Shown: positions 51,876 through 60,820 of the stretch, one piece after another | Numbering within the stretch: the stretch's first letter is position 1 | How the letters are laid out: every line of letters begins with the position of its first letter | Source of the DNA: Clostridia bacterium | Lineage (GTDB): Bacteria > Bacillota > Clostridia > Oscillospirales > Acutalibacteraceae | Length of the DNA: 64,000 bases | Direction of reading: 5' to 3' | NCBI GenBank assembly: GCA_017516485.1 | Contig: JAFXCH010000008.1 | Location: 31,571-95,570, forward strand | Notes under the pieces: generated by a model | Databases searched by the model: none | What the model was told of the DNA's origin: nothing | Seen by the model: only the letters and a program-made list of their open reading frames with translations | Program-made: the position numbers and the translations under genes

Positions 51876-52295
51876 ATGGGACTTTTCAGCAGACAACCTA
51901 AAGAATCTTTTGAAGAAATCCAAAACAGAATAAATAATAGTGAAGCAAGCGAAGCTTTTCTTAATGAATTTATAAATCATTTAAACATCGGCAGTGATTG
52001 GTGCAATTTTCTGCTTGGCAATTCAAAAAAGCGTTCAGTTTTCCTAAAAGTTGAAAAAAGAGGCATTGTTGTAGAATTTCTTGACTTTTCTAATAGAAAC
52101 AACTATACCGTAGATAAACAAAGTTACGGATTTGGTGTAAGTGGATTTGCAGATTTGCCCAACTTAAACTACGTAATTGCCCTAAAAGAATATCTTGTTT
52201 ACGGATTAGAAAAAAACTGTCCATATCTTGAAGTTAGACTTTCCAATCCCGATATAATAATCAAAATTAAAGAAACTGCAAAAGCAAGTTGGTAA
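51876..52295 (+). CDS. Small soluble protein, unknown
   Basis: 139 residues from the ATG at 51876 (AAGGAG nine nt upstream); the open frame extends 17 codons upstream. Start MGLFSRQPKESFEEIQNRIN, mixed alpha/beta, no signal peptide or membrane segment. Not recognised. It is co-directional with the Cys-rich gene and AT-richer than the neighbouring groEL. Another small transferred set is possible but unproved. Confidence 0.6.
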   Translation: MGLFSRQPKESFEEIQNRINNSEASEAFLNEFINHLNIGSDWCNFLLGNSKKRSVFLKVEKRGIVVEFLDFSNRNNYTVDKQSYGFGVSGFADLPNLNYVIALKEYLVYGLEKNCPYLEVRLSNPDIIIKIKETAKASW

Positions 52296-52357
52296 AAAAG
52301 CAACGATAATTCCTTTAATTTTTTCAACAAACAATCAAACCTTAACATATTTTCAGC

Positions 52358-52398
52358 AAAAAAACCGGCTAAGACAGTTTTAACTGTCTTAGCCGGTT
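52358..52398. terminator. Terminator of groEL (bidirectional)
   Basis: 17-bp perfect stem (52363-52379 with 52382-52398), 2-nt loop as drawn, T-run on the minus strand. Confidence 0.9.
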
Positions 52399-52419
52399 AA
52401 ATATTTCGATTTTATTTAA

Positions 52420-54063
<1,644 letters not shown>

Positions 54064-54077
54064 TCATTTCCTCCTTA

Positions 54078-54362
54078 TTATTCGATAACTGCGAGGATAT
54101 CGCTCTGACGTACGATTGTGTACTCTTCTTTACCGAGCTTAACCTCTGTACCTGCATACTTGCCGACGATTACCTTCTCGCCGACCTTAACGTACATTTC
54201 TACTGTTTTGCCGTCTACTTCACCGCCGGGGCCTACAGCAACGATTTCTGCATACTGAGGCTTCTCCTGTGCGGATGCAGCAAGAATGATTCCGCTCTTT
54301 GTTGTTTCTTCAACAGCTGATGCCTTTACGACAACTCTGTCTGCAAGGGGTCTGATAGTCAT
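54078..54362 (-). CDS. groS: Co-chaperonin GroES
   Basis: 94 residues: IRPLADRVVVKASAVEE start, TTKSGIILAASAQEKPQ mobile loop, KYAGTEVKLGKEEYTIVRQS end. Full length. RBS AGGAGGA. First gene of the groESL operon. Confidence 0.98.
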   Translation of the reverse strand: MTIRPLADRVVVKASAVEETTKSGIILAASAQEKPQYAEIVAVGPGGEVDGKTVEMYVKVGEKVIVGKYAGTEVKLGKEEYTIVRQSDILAVIE

Positions 54363-54398
54363 TTATTTCTCCTCCTGAAAAGTATTAACAAATTCGTT

Positions 54399-54425
54399 TT
54401 AGCACTCGACACTCTCAAGTGCTAA
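54399..54425. promoter_or_regulatory. CIRCE operator (HrcA binding site)
   Basis: TTAGCACTC, 9 nt, AAGTGCTAA: the HrcA consensus with one changed base in the right arm (A for G). It lies between the groES promoter and start. Confidence 0.92.
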
Positions 54426-54430
54426 AATCT

Positions 54431-54458
54431 ATTTTAACGCTTTTTTTATAAATTTCAA
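54431..54458 (-). promoter_or_regulatory. Sigma-A promoter of groESL
   Basis: TTGAAA, 16-nt spacer, TAAAAT on the minus strand, immediately upstream of CIRCE. Confidence 0.65.
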
Positions 54459-54512
54459 GCCCTTTATGCAAATTTATGTAAATATTCTATCTTTTTACAA
54501 TTCATTAATATT

Positions 54513-55151
54513 TCATTTCTGTGTCATTTCACCGTAGGCAAGCGGCACCTTTCCTACTATTATTGTCTCCGCAACGAGCATATTCATTGTATATGCGGTT
54601 GTAACGGTAGCCGTAGGAAACACTATAAGAAGCGTTACTGTTGTTTTGAGAAAAATCTGATGACGTGTCTGATTGACGCCTGCACTGCTGAATTCATTGA
54701 TAAACTGCGTCTGTGCACTACCCGTAAGGCTTATTATTACATTCAGCCTCGGACCTCTGCCGTTGAGCAAAGCCAGACCCGTAAGCGAACCAAGCGGTAT
54801 GCCGAGCTCTTTACCGTCGAGATTGGAAAGTGCGGAAGCAACAGCCGTATTGATACCTGATTTTATCTGATTGATACGCATCGCATCAGTTTGTATCGAA
54901 ACAATATTTCCGCTTGCATCGCGCACGATTTCAACAAGCGAAGAATAATCTGCACCAGCTTTATGTAAAACATCAGGTACAGCGGCACCTGCAACGGTTG
55001 CCGCATAATTCTGTGCCTGCACCGTTGCGGTGTTGCGCACAAACGGCCTCAGCCTTGCATCAAGAAGCAAAAAAACAGTCAATCCTGCCATAAAACAGCT
55101 TATAGTAATGAATATATATTTTCTGTACCTTCTCGGCTTATAATAACGCAA
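54513..55151 (-). CDS. yunB: Sporulation protein YunB
   Basis: 212 residues with one N-terminal membrane helix (about 12-30) and an extracytoplasmic domain. The family blocks are LRPFVRNTATVQAQNYA, NLDGKELGIPLGSLTGLALLNGRGP and MNMLVAETIIVGKVP. In Bacillus the gene is sporulation-induced, and its role is poorly defined. Single gene. Confidence 0.9.
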   Translation of the reverse strand: MRYYKPRRYRKYIFITISCFMAGLTVFLLLDARLRPFVRNTATVQAQNYAATVAGAAVPDVLHKAGADYSSLVEIVRDASGNIVSIQTDAMRINQIKSGINTAVASALSNLDGKELGIPLGSLTGLALLNGRGPRLNVIISLTGSAQTQFINEFSSAGVNQTRHQIFLKTTVTLLIVFPTATVTTAYTMNMLVAETIIVGKVPLAYGEMTQK

Positions 55152-55286
55152 AGCCGCACCCCCGAAAGTATTATATGCACAGCTGATAATAAATGTAACT
55201 ATTTAACACGCTATCTCTCTTGACTAATCGGCAAAATCAATGTAAAATAAAAAGCATAAATGAAAAGAAACGGAGAAACAATAATT

Positions 55287-55592
55287 ATGAGCAAACAGTA
55301 CGATCCCGATATAGTAAGCGTAATTGACGAAGACGGTAAGGAGCACACCTTTGAAGAGCTCGACAGAATTGAGACCGACAAAGGCAGGTATGTTGCTCTG
55401 CTTCCTATTTTTGACGACGCAGAAGAACAGCTTGAGGACAGCGGTGAAATAATCATCCTCAAGGTCAGCGAAGAAAAAGGCGAAACCTACCTTTCAGCTA
55501 TCGAAGACGATGCCGAGTTTGAAGAAGTAGGCAACCTTTTTGAAGACAGACTTATCGACCTTTTCGAGGTTGACGAAGAAGTCGAAGAATAA
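55287..55592 (+). CDS. DUF1292 family protein
   Basis: 101 residues from the ATG at 55287 (GGAG upstream); a further ATG at 55260 is less well placed. Highly acidic: SVIDEDGKEHTFEELDRIET, YVALLPIFDDAEE, EIIILKVSEEKGETYLSAIE. The family is usually found with yrzL/ruvX in Firmicutes; its function is unknown. It is followed closely by the 6S RNA. Confidence 0.85.
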   Translation: MSKQYDPDIVSVIDEDGKEHTFEELDRIETDKGRYVALLPIFDDAEEQLEDSGEIIILKVSEEKGETYLSAIEDDAEFEEVGNLFEDRLIDLFEVDEEVEE

Positions 55593-55604
55593 TAAAACTA
55601 AATA

Positions 55605-55797
55605 CACACCCTGCCTTGTGCGATAAAATTACGGCAATACTAACCCAACACTCATATCTTAGGGAAGCCGTCTCCGTTCAGCGGATTGCAGACCTCCCGT
55701 CTTTAAGACGGACGAAGGGAGCGTGAACCTGCGGGAGGCCACCCACCTGCTTTAGACGCAGGTTATTATTCGCCGTATGACGGCTTGGCGGGGTTTT
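55605..55797 (+). ncRNA. ssrS: 6S RNA (SsrS)
   Basis: About 190 nt, the usual size. The ends pair as a closing stem (CCCTGCC at 55609-55615 with GGCGGGG at 55787-55793, then ACGGC at 55631 with GCCGT at 55772). Inside is a long rod of broken stems with an open middle (GACCTCCCG/GGGAG and an ACCTGC/GCAGGT hairpin at 55745-55763), and the CCACCCACCT block near the 3' end is characteristic of 6S RNA. A T4 tail follows. It mimics an open promoter and binds sigma-A RNA polymerase. Identified by structure and motif recall, not by a covariance search. Confidence 0.78.
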
Positions 55798-55818
55798 AAT
55801 AAATAAGGTGAGAAGATT

Positions 55819-56490
55819 TTGAAAAAGATTACTGATTCCAAAATATTCGGTTTACTGCCGGTTAACGGCGGATTCCTTTACATAAAACCGGAGGTTATGC
55901 CCGACGGCAGAACAAGAGCAGATTTTTTCGGCTACGAAGCAGCTACAAAGCGCACAATGCCGATTACAAAATGGACATATTTCGAAGGCAAATTCGGCCC
56001 CGCTTATAAAGAGATATGCTCGCAGATTAAAGACTATGTCAACTGCGAAACAGGCACACTTGCAAACAATCACACTGTGCTGATTTATCCTGACGGCGAT
56101 GTAGGCGTTTTCAATGCACGAGGTGTCGCTGTATGGACAGGCAACCTCAAATATAACGATTGCCCTGCAAAAGGTATTGCACCCGACGGTAAAAATTTCT
56201 GGAGCGTAGTCCCCGAGCTTAACGCAATCATCTGCTATGCCGTAGACGAAAGACGTGTACAGATGCGTATAGGCGGCGGCAACTCAACAGCATTTGTCGA
56301 CCCCGTATCCATAATCAGATATAACGACAGACTTTTTGTATGCAACAAAGGCTCCAACAAAGTACGCACAATTACTCTTGGCAACTACGCAGTAAGCGAT
56401 TACCTTGAATTTGACGAGCCTGTTTTACAGTATTTTATCGCAGGCGAAAACGAGTTTGTAAAGCTCGAATCAGGTCTTTATCAGCTTTAA
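55819..56490 (+). CDS. Unknown protein, beta-propeller-like
   Basis: 223 residues from a TTG (GGTGAG upstream). MKKITDSKIFGLLPVNGGFL start, then repeating beta patterns such as DGRTRADFFGYEA, YPDGDVGVFNARG, APDGKNFWSVVPELNAIICY and YNDRLFVCNKGSNKVRTITL, which recall NHL or SMP-30-like blades. No signal peptide. No family name can be given. Own terminator downstream. Confidence 0.65.
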   Translation: MKKITDSKIFGLLPVNGGFLYIKPEVMPDGRTRADFFGYEAATKRTMPITKWTYFEGKFGPAYKEICSQIKDYVNCETGTLANNHTVLIYPDGDVGVFNARGVAVWTGNLKYNDCPAKGIAPDGKNFWSVVPELNAIICYAVDERRVQMRIGGGNSTAFVDPVSIIRYNDRLFVCNKGSNKVRTITLGNYAVSDYLEFDEPVLQYFIAGENEFVKLESGLYQL

Positions 56491-56511
56491 TAAGAATTCA
56501 GACGATATGCA

Positions 56512-56551
56512 AAATCAGCCGCTCTTCCGATGAAGAGCGGCTGATTTGTTT
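56512..56551. terminator. Bidirectional terminator between the propeller-like gene and the GPH transporter
   Basis: 15-bp perfect stem (56512-56526 with 56533-56547), T-rich exit. Confidence 0.9.
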
Positions 56552-56560
56552 TGCCGTGAA

Positions 56561-58069
56561 TTATTCTTCTATATTGACGCCTCTTTCCTCTCTGAGCTCA
56601 GCAAGCTCTCTGAATACCCTGTTCTTCTTTTCACCTGTAAGGTCGTAGAAGAAGAGCGGAATTGCACAGAGAAGAAGGCTAAGACCGGGAACGATTGTTA
56701 CGAGTGAGAACATCGCAAAGTTCTGTGTTGATGACATACTGTTAACAGCCTGAACAACTGCATCACCGCTGCCGACGTTGAGCTTTGAAACATCAATGTT
56801 AACGATGACATACATAACAATAATCATAACAGTTGCAAATGCGTTACCAATCTTGTTAACAAATGACTGGCAGGCTGAACCGAGACCTGTGTTTCTGAAG
56901 CCTGTTTTCCACTCGATAAAGTCAAGACAGTCGCAAACCATAGCAAAGGAAACGTTGTTGATAACACCGAGAGGAATTGCGGAGATAAGCATAAACGGAA
57001 TACAGATAAGAAGGTTCTTTGTAGTCCAGCCGACAATAAGTGTAAGGCAGGTTGCAACGAAACCGCCGAGGCAGGAAACAATCATAATATGCTTATACTC
57101 AAACTTCTTGTAAAGTTTGGGGAGAACAAGCATTGCGCCAAACATACCGATAGCTGCACAAACCTGGATAACAAGAGCAACGTTTGAAATGTTCTTGTTG
57201 ATCTCTTCAACTGTCTGGGGAGCTTTAGAACCGAGATAGAAGCCGGAATAACGTGCAACGTGAGGTGCTGCAGCCTGAAGCATATATCTGCCGAAAGAAA
57301 GAACACCCGAAAGAACTACAAGCATAAGGGGCTTGCAGGTGAAGATTCTCTTAAGTGTGGAAGGCTCGCCGGGATCTCTCTTCTTTGCATCGGGCAGCTG
57401 AATTCTTTCCTTGGTTTTGAAAGAAGCTATCGAGAAGAGCGGCATACCTATAACAGCCATTGTTATAGCCATAATAGCGTATTTGAGTATATTAGCACGC
57501 TCGATAGCCATGTCGGCAACAAAATAACCTACAATAATGGGAAGCGCAACCGTAACAGCAGAACCGATACCGCCGACAGTCTTACCGTAAGAGATAATTT
57601 TGCCGCGCTCCTTGGCATTGGGAGTCATAACATTTGGTAAGCTCCAGAAAGGAACGTCACTTGCAGTATAAATCATACCCCAGGCAACATATACAACCGA
57701 AACGAAAACATAAAGCCAGATTGACTGATTCTTCGTATCAAAGCCGGGATTTACAAACATAAGTATTGTAAGTGCGGCAATCGGAAGTGCTGTCCATATC
57801 GGATACGGCTTCATTCTGCCCTTCTTTGTTGTTTTTCTGTCCATAATCATACCCATCATCGGGTCATTTATTGCGTCCCATACACGAGCAAGGAGCATGA
57901 GCAGAATAACAAAAATTGCATCGAGGTAAAGAACATTCATGTAGTAGTCTGTTATGTAGCTGGACATACAGCTGTAAACCAGACCCTGACCCAAAGCAGC
58001 TATTGCATAAGCCCTGGATTCGCTTTTGGGCACATAATTCTTCATTTCTTCTTGTTTTACTTTCGCCAT
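56561..58069 (-). CDS. GPH-family (MelB-like) sugar transporter
   Basis: 502 residues, about twelve membrane helices. The family block DAINDPMMGMIMDRKTTKKG lies after helix 2, with the charged MelB-like loop and WSLPNVMTPNAKERGKIISY. These carriers move oligosaccharides, glucuronides or pentosides with Na+ or H+. The substrate is not readable. It is not in an operon with a hydrolase, although a GH3 gene lies 3 kb away on the other strand. Confidence 0.9.
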   Translation of the reverse strand: MAKVKQEEMKNYVPKSESRAYAIAALGQGLVYSCMSSYITDYYMNVLYLDAIFVILLMLLARVWDAINDPMMGMIMDRKTTKKGRMKPYPIWTALPIAALTILMFVNPGFDTKNQSIWLYVFVSVVYVAWGMIYTASDVPFWSLPNVMTPNAKERGKIISYGKTVGGIGSAVTVALPIIVGYFVADMAIERANILKYAIMAITMAVIGMPLFSIASFKTKERIQLPDAKKRDPGEPSTLKRIFTCKPLMLVVLSGVLSFGRYMLQAAAPHVARYSGFYLGSKAPQTVEEINKNISNVALVIQVCAAIGMFGAMLVLPKLYKKFEYKHIMIVSCLGGFVATCLTLIVGWTTKNLLICIPFMLISAIPLGVINNVSFAMVCDCLDFIEWKTGFRNTGLGSACQSFVNKIGNAFATVMIIVMYVIVNIDVSKLNVGSGDAVVQAVNSMSSTQNFAMFSLVTIVPGLSLLLCAIPLFFYDLTGEKKNRVFRELAELREERGVNIEE

Positions 58070-58102
58070 AATTAACCTCCGTAATATTATGGATACTTTG
58101 TA

Positions 58103-58131
58103 ATAATATCATAAACACAGCGGATTTTCAA
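58103..58131 (-). promoter_or_regulatory. Sigma-A promoter of the GPH transporter
   Basis: TTGAAA, 17-nt spacer, TATTAT on the minus strand. Confidence 0.65.
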
Positions 58132-58195
58132 TTTAATTTGATATTATTCAATATAGAAAAAAGAAAAAAATTTTTGTGCCTTTTAACAATAAAAA

Positions 58196-58230
58196 ATCGC
58201 TCTGACGGATTTTTTATCAGTCAGAGCGAT
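58196..58230 (-). terminator. Terminator of the lysozyme-like protein gene
   Basis: 11-bp perfect stem ATCGCTCTGAC/GTCAGAGCGAT with T6 on the minus strand. Confidence 0.88.
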
Positions 58231-58236
58231 ATATAA

Positions 58237-59328
58237 TCAAGCAAAAATGGTTGTAAAAAAGCTGATTATCATCTCAAAAAACATAATAACAGCTTCAAAA
58301 AAAGAAACAATCAAGCTCGGCTCGGAATCGGGATTATCGGGAAGTTCTGTATCAGGCTCACCGATATCAGGGCTATCAGGTTCATTGGGATCGGGATTTT
58401 CCGGAATATCCGTACCGGGTTCATCGGGAAGCTCGGGATCGGGTGTAAGAACACCGCCTGCCGCAACATACATCTCAAGTGCCTCTGCAGGCTCTCTTAC
58501 GGCAACTCTTCTGTAAACGGAAACCTGAATATCAGAGGTATTTCGGCTGTGATAGTAAAGATATTTGCCCGTTACAACTTCGGGATCAATGCCGTATTTT
58601 TCGGCAGAACTTTTTACTATAACTACCGAATCTTCGGTTGGCGGCTCATCAACAAGCTTGCTTGCCTGTCTGTAAATTGCTCGTATAAGCACATCCTCGG
58701 GTTGATTTTTAAATCCGCCGAGACCATCTATAGCGGCTGTGATAACATCACTGTTCACACCGTTATGTACGGCACGCGACCAGATTACGTTTTTGAGTGC
58801 TATAGTGTAATTATCAACATCAAAGCCTTCATAACGCTTCTCGAGTTTTTCTACAACAACATCATAAAAACGAGCTTTTGTAAAGCCGTGCTGAAGAGAA
58901 AGAAAAGTATCGGGAGACTCTTCGGCAATTTTCTTCCACTCTGCAATAAAGTTTTCACCGTATGTATTTTCGTCAAGCTCGTAAGCAGCCTTGAGTCGGT
59001 TACCGATTTCAACGCCCTTGCCTGAAGAAACGCACCAGTTAAAAAAGGTCTTCGGCACATCAAAACGGCTTGAAAACTGGTAAGCACCGAATGAAACTCC
59101 GCCGTAGTCACCGCCGCCCGAAACAGTACCGGGGTTACCGCTTGACTCATACTTTGCAGAAAGGCTGCCAAGCTGCGAATCCTCGTCCGTTCTGTTGAGC
59201 ATAATAAGGTAATCCTCATCAAGCCCGTCAAGAACATATCTGCCTCCGAAAGCCTGAGCACCAAAAGTAAAGCTTGATGCCAAAAGCGAGACGATAAGCA
59301 GCAATGTAAGAATTTTTTTCATTTTCAT
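58237..59328 (-). CDS. Secreted lysozyme-like protein with Pro/Asp/Glu-rich tail and C-terminal membrane helix
   Basis: 363 residues. Signal peptide about 1-26 (LLLIVSLLASSFTFGAQAFG). The segment SAKYESSGNPGTVSGGGDYG followed by GVSFGAYQFSS resembles the KYE...GGxSxGxYQ pattern of lysozyme-fold peptidoglycan hydrolases, with E61 as a possible catalytic acid. Then helices, a low-complexity linker of P, D and E (about 300-340), and a Phe-rich final helix (SLIVSFFEAVIMFFEMIISF). Unassigned family; peptidoglycan hydrolysis is an inference. Monocistronic. Confidence 0.65.
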   Translation of the reverse strand: MKMKKILTLLLIVSLLASSFTFGAQAFGGRYVLDGLDEDYLIMLNRTDEDSQLGSLSAKYESSGNPGTVSGGGDYGGVSFGAYQFSSRFDVPKTFFNWCVSSGKGVEIGNRLKAAYELDENTYGENFIAEWKKIAEESPDTFLSLQHGFTKARFYDVVVEKLEKRYEGFDVDNYTIALKNVIWSRAVHNGVNSDVITAAIDGLGGFKNQPEDVLIRAIYRQASKLVDEPPTEDSVVIVKSSAEKYGIDPEVVTGKYLYYHSRNTSDIQVSVYRRVAVREPAEALEMYVAAGGVLTPDPELPDEPGTDIPENPDPNEPDSPDIGEPDTELPDNPDSEPSLIVSFFEAVIMFFEMIISFFTTIFA

Positions 59329-59346
59329 ATCACTCCTTTAAAGTTT

Positions 59347-59376
59347 ATTTTACAACTTTTCACTGTTTCTTGTCAA
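59347..59376 (-). promoter_or_regulatory. Candidate promoter of the lysozyme-like gene
   Basis: TTGACA, 18-nt spacer, TAAAAT on the minus strand. Confidence 0.6.
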
Positions 59377-59432
59377 CCTTAACATCTGACGAAACGGTAT
59401 GCAAAATTTGGAATAATTTTTGAAAATAACAC

Positions 59433-59461
59433 TTGTTAAATTGTAGTAATTTTGTTATAAT
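59433..59461 (+). promoter_or_regulatory. Candidate sigma-A promoter of rmuC-GH3
   Basis: TTGTTA, 17-nt spacer, TATAAT, 33 nt before the GTG. Confidence 0.6.
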
Positions 59462-59494
59462 ACAATTAATTATAATAAAATGGGGATATAGGAG

Positions 59495-60817
59495 GTGTTT
59501 TCAACGGAAGATTTGACATTTATCCTTTTATTGCTGACTACTGCCCTGCTGATAGTAGCTGTTACGGCGATTTTTATTCTGATAAAAAAGAGTAATAACA
59601 ATCAGCAACACGATGACAGCGAAAAGTTACAGCGTCTGCTTGCCGATGAGTTTGAGCGAAGCAGAAGAGAGATGTCACTCGGTCAGAACGATATGCGTGC
59701 ACAGACTGCACAGAGTATCGGCGAAATGGCAAAGAAGCTTGACGAAATGACAAAAGCAAACTTCGAAAGTCAACAGCGTATGACTACTACACTCAGCGAA
59801 TCGCTCGGCACAATCAGAAACAATAATGCAGAGCAAAACGAAAGACTGGCAAGAAATGTTTCCGAAGCAATAGGAAAGATGCAGGAGAGCAATGAAAAGA
59901 AGCTCGACCAGATGCGTGAAACCGTTGATGAAAAGCTGAACGCAACACTAAACGAAAGGCTGACAAGCTCATTCCGTACAGTATCCGACCAACTTGAAAA
60001 CGTAAACAAGTCACTCGGCGAAATGAAAGAGCTTTCAACGGGTGTTACCGCAAACGTATCTTCTCTTAACAAGGTGCTTACAAATGTTAAGGCACGCGGT
60101 ACGTGGGCTGAGGTTCACCTCGAAAACATCCTCGACCAGACAATTCCCGGAATGTACGTCAAAAACTATGCTCCGATAGAAGGCAGTCAGGCAAAGGTTG
60201 AGTTTGCAGTAAAAATCCCTTCGGGTGACGGCAGCGGCAACGTTACATATCTGCCTATCGACTCAAAATTCCCGATGGAAGACTATGTCAGACTTTGCAC
60301 TGCAGCCGAAAATGCTGACCCTGTTGCACTTGCAGCAGCAAGAAAAGCGCTTGAAGCAAGAGTCAAGGACGAAGCAAAGCTCATCACAAAATACATCGTT
60401 GTACCGCAGACAACACCCTATGCAATAATGTACCTCGCAACCGAAGGTCTTTATGCGGAGATTGCTGCATCACCCGACGGTCTGCCCGAAAAACTCAGAA
60501 GCGAGTACAACATAATGATTGCAGGACCAACCACCATAACTGCCCTGCTTTCCTCTCTGTCAATGGGCTTCAAAGCCGTAGCAATAAACGAAAAAGCAAA
60601 CGAAGTCCGCCAGATGCTGGCAGTCGCAAAGACGCAGTATGACAAATTCGGTGACCTGCTCGAAAAAGCAAGATGCCGCATAGACGATGCCGGAAAGGCA
60701 CTCAGCGAAGCACAAAACCGCAACCGCATTATCCAGAAAAAGCTCAAGGGTGTTGAGGCTATCGATTCAGCCGAAGACGCCGCTATGTTAGAAGAAAAAT
60801 TTTTTGAAGGGGAATAA
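59495..60817 (+). CDS. rmuC: DNA recombination protein RmuC
   Basis: 440 residues. N-terminal membrane helix (about 6-29), coiled coil (about 40-170), and the RmuC nuclease-like core: ARGTWAEVHLENILDQTIPG, YLPIDSKFPMEDYVRLC, YIVVPQTTPYAIMYLATEGL and AGPTTITALLSSLSMGFKAV. Limits inversions or rearrangements in E. coli; function here is by family. Start uncertain: GTG at 59495 overlaps its own GGAGG, and a TTG at 59513 is 17 nt away from it; no ATG fits. Confidence 0.9.
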   Translation: MFSTEDLTFILLLLTTALLIVAVTAIFILIKKSNNNQQHDDSEKLQRLLADEFERSRREMSLGQNDMRAQTAQSIGEMAKKLDEMTKANFESQQRMTTTLSESLGTIRNNNAEQNERLARNVSEAIGKMQESNEKKLDQMRETVDEKLNATLNERLTSSFRTVSDQLENVNKSLGEMKELSTGVTANVSSLNKVLTNVKARGTWAEVHLENILDQTIPGMYVKNYAPIEGSQAKVEFAVKIPSGDGSGNVTYLPIDSKFPMEDYVRLCTAAENADPVALAAARKALEARVKDEAKLITKYIVVPQTTPYAIMYLATEGLYAEIAASPDGLPEKLRSEYNIMIAGPTTITALLSSLSMGFKAVAINEKANEVRQMLAVAKTQYDKFGDLLEKARCRIDDAGKALSEAQNRNRIIQKKLKGVEAIDSAEDAAMLEEKFFEGE

Positions 60818-60820
60818 ATT

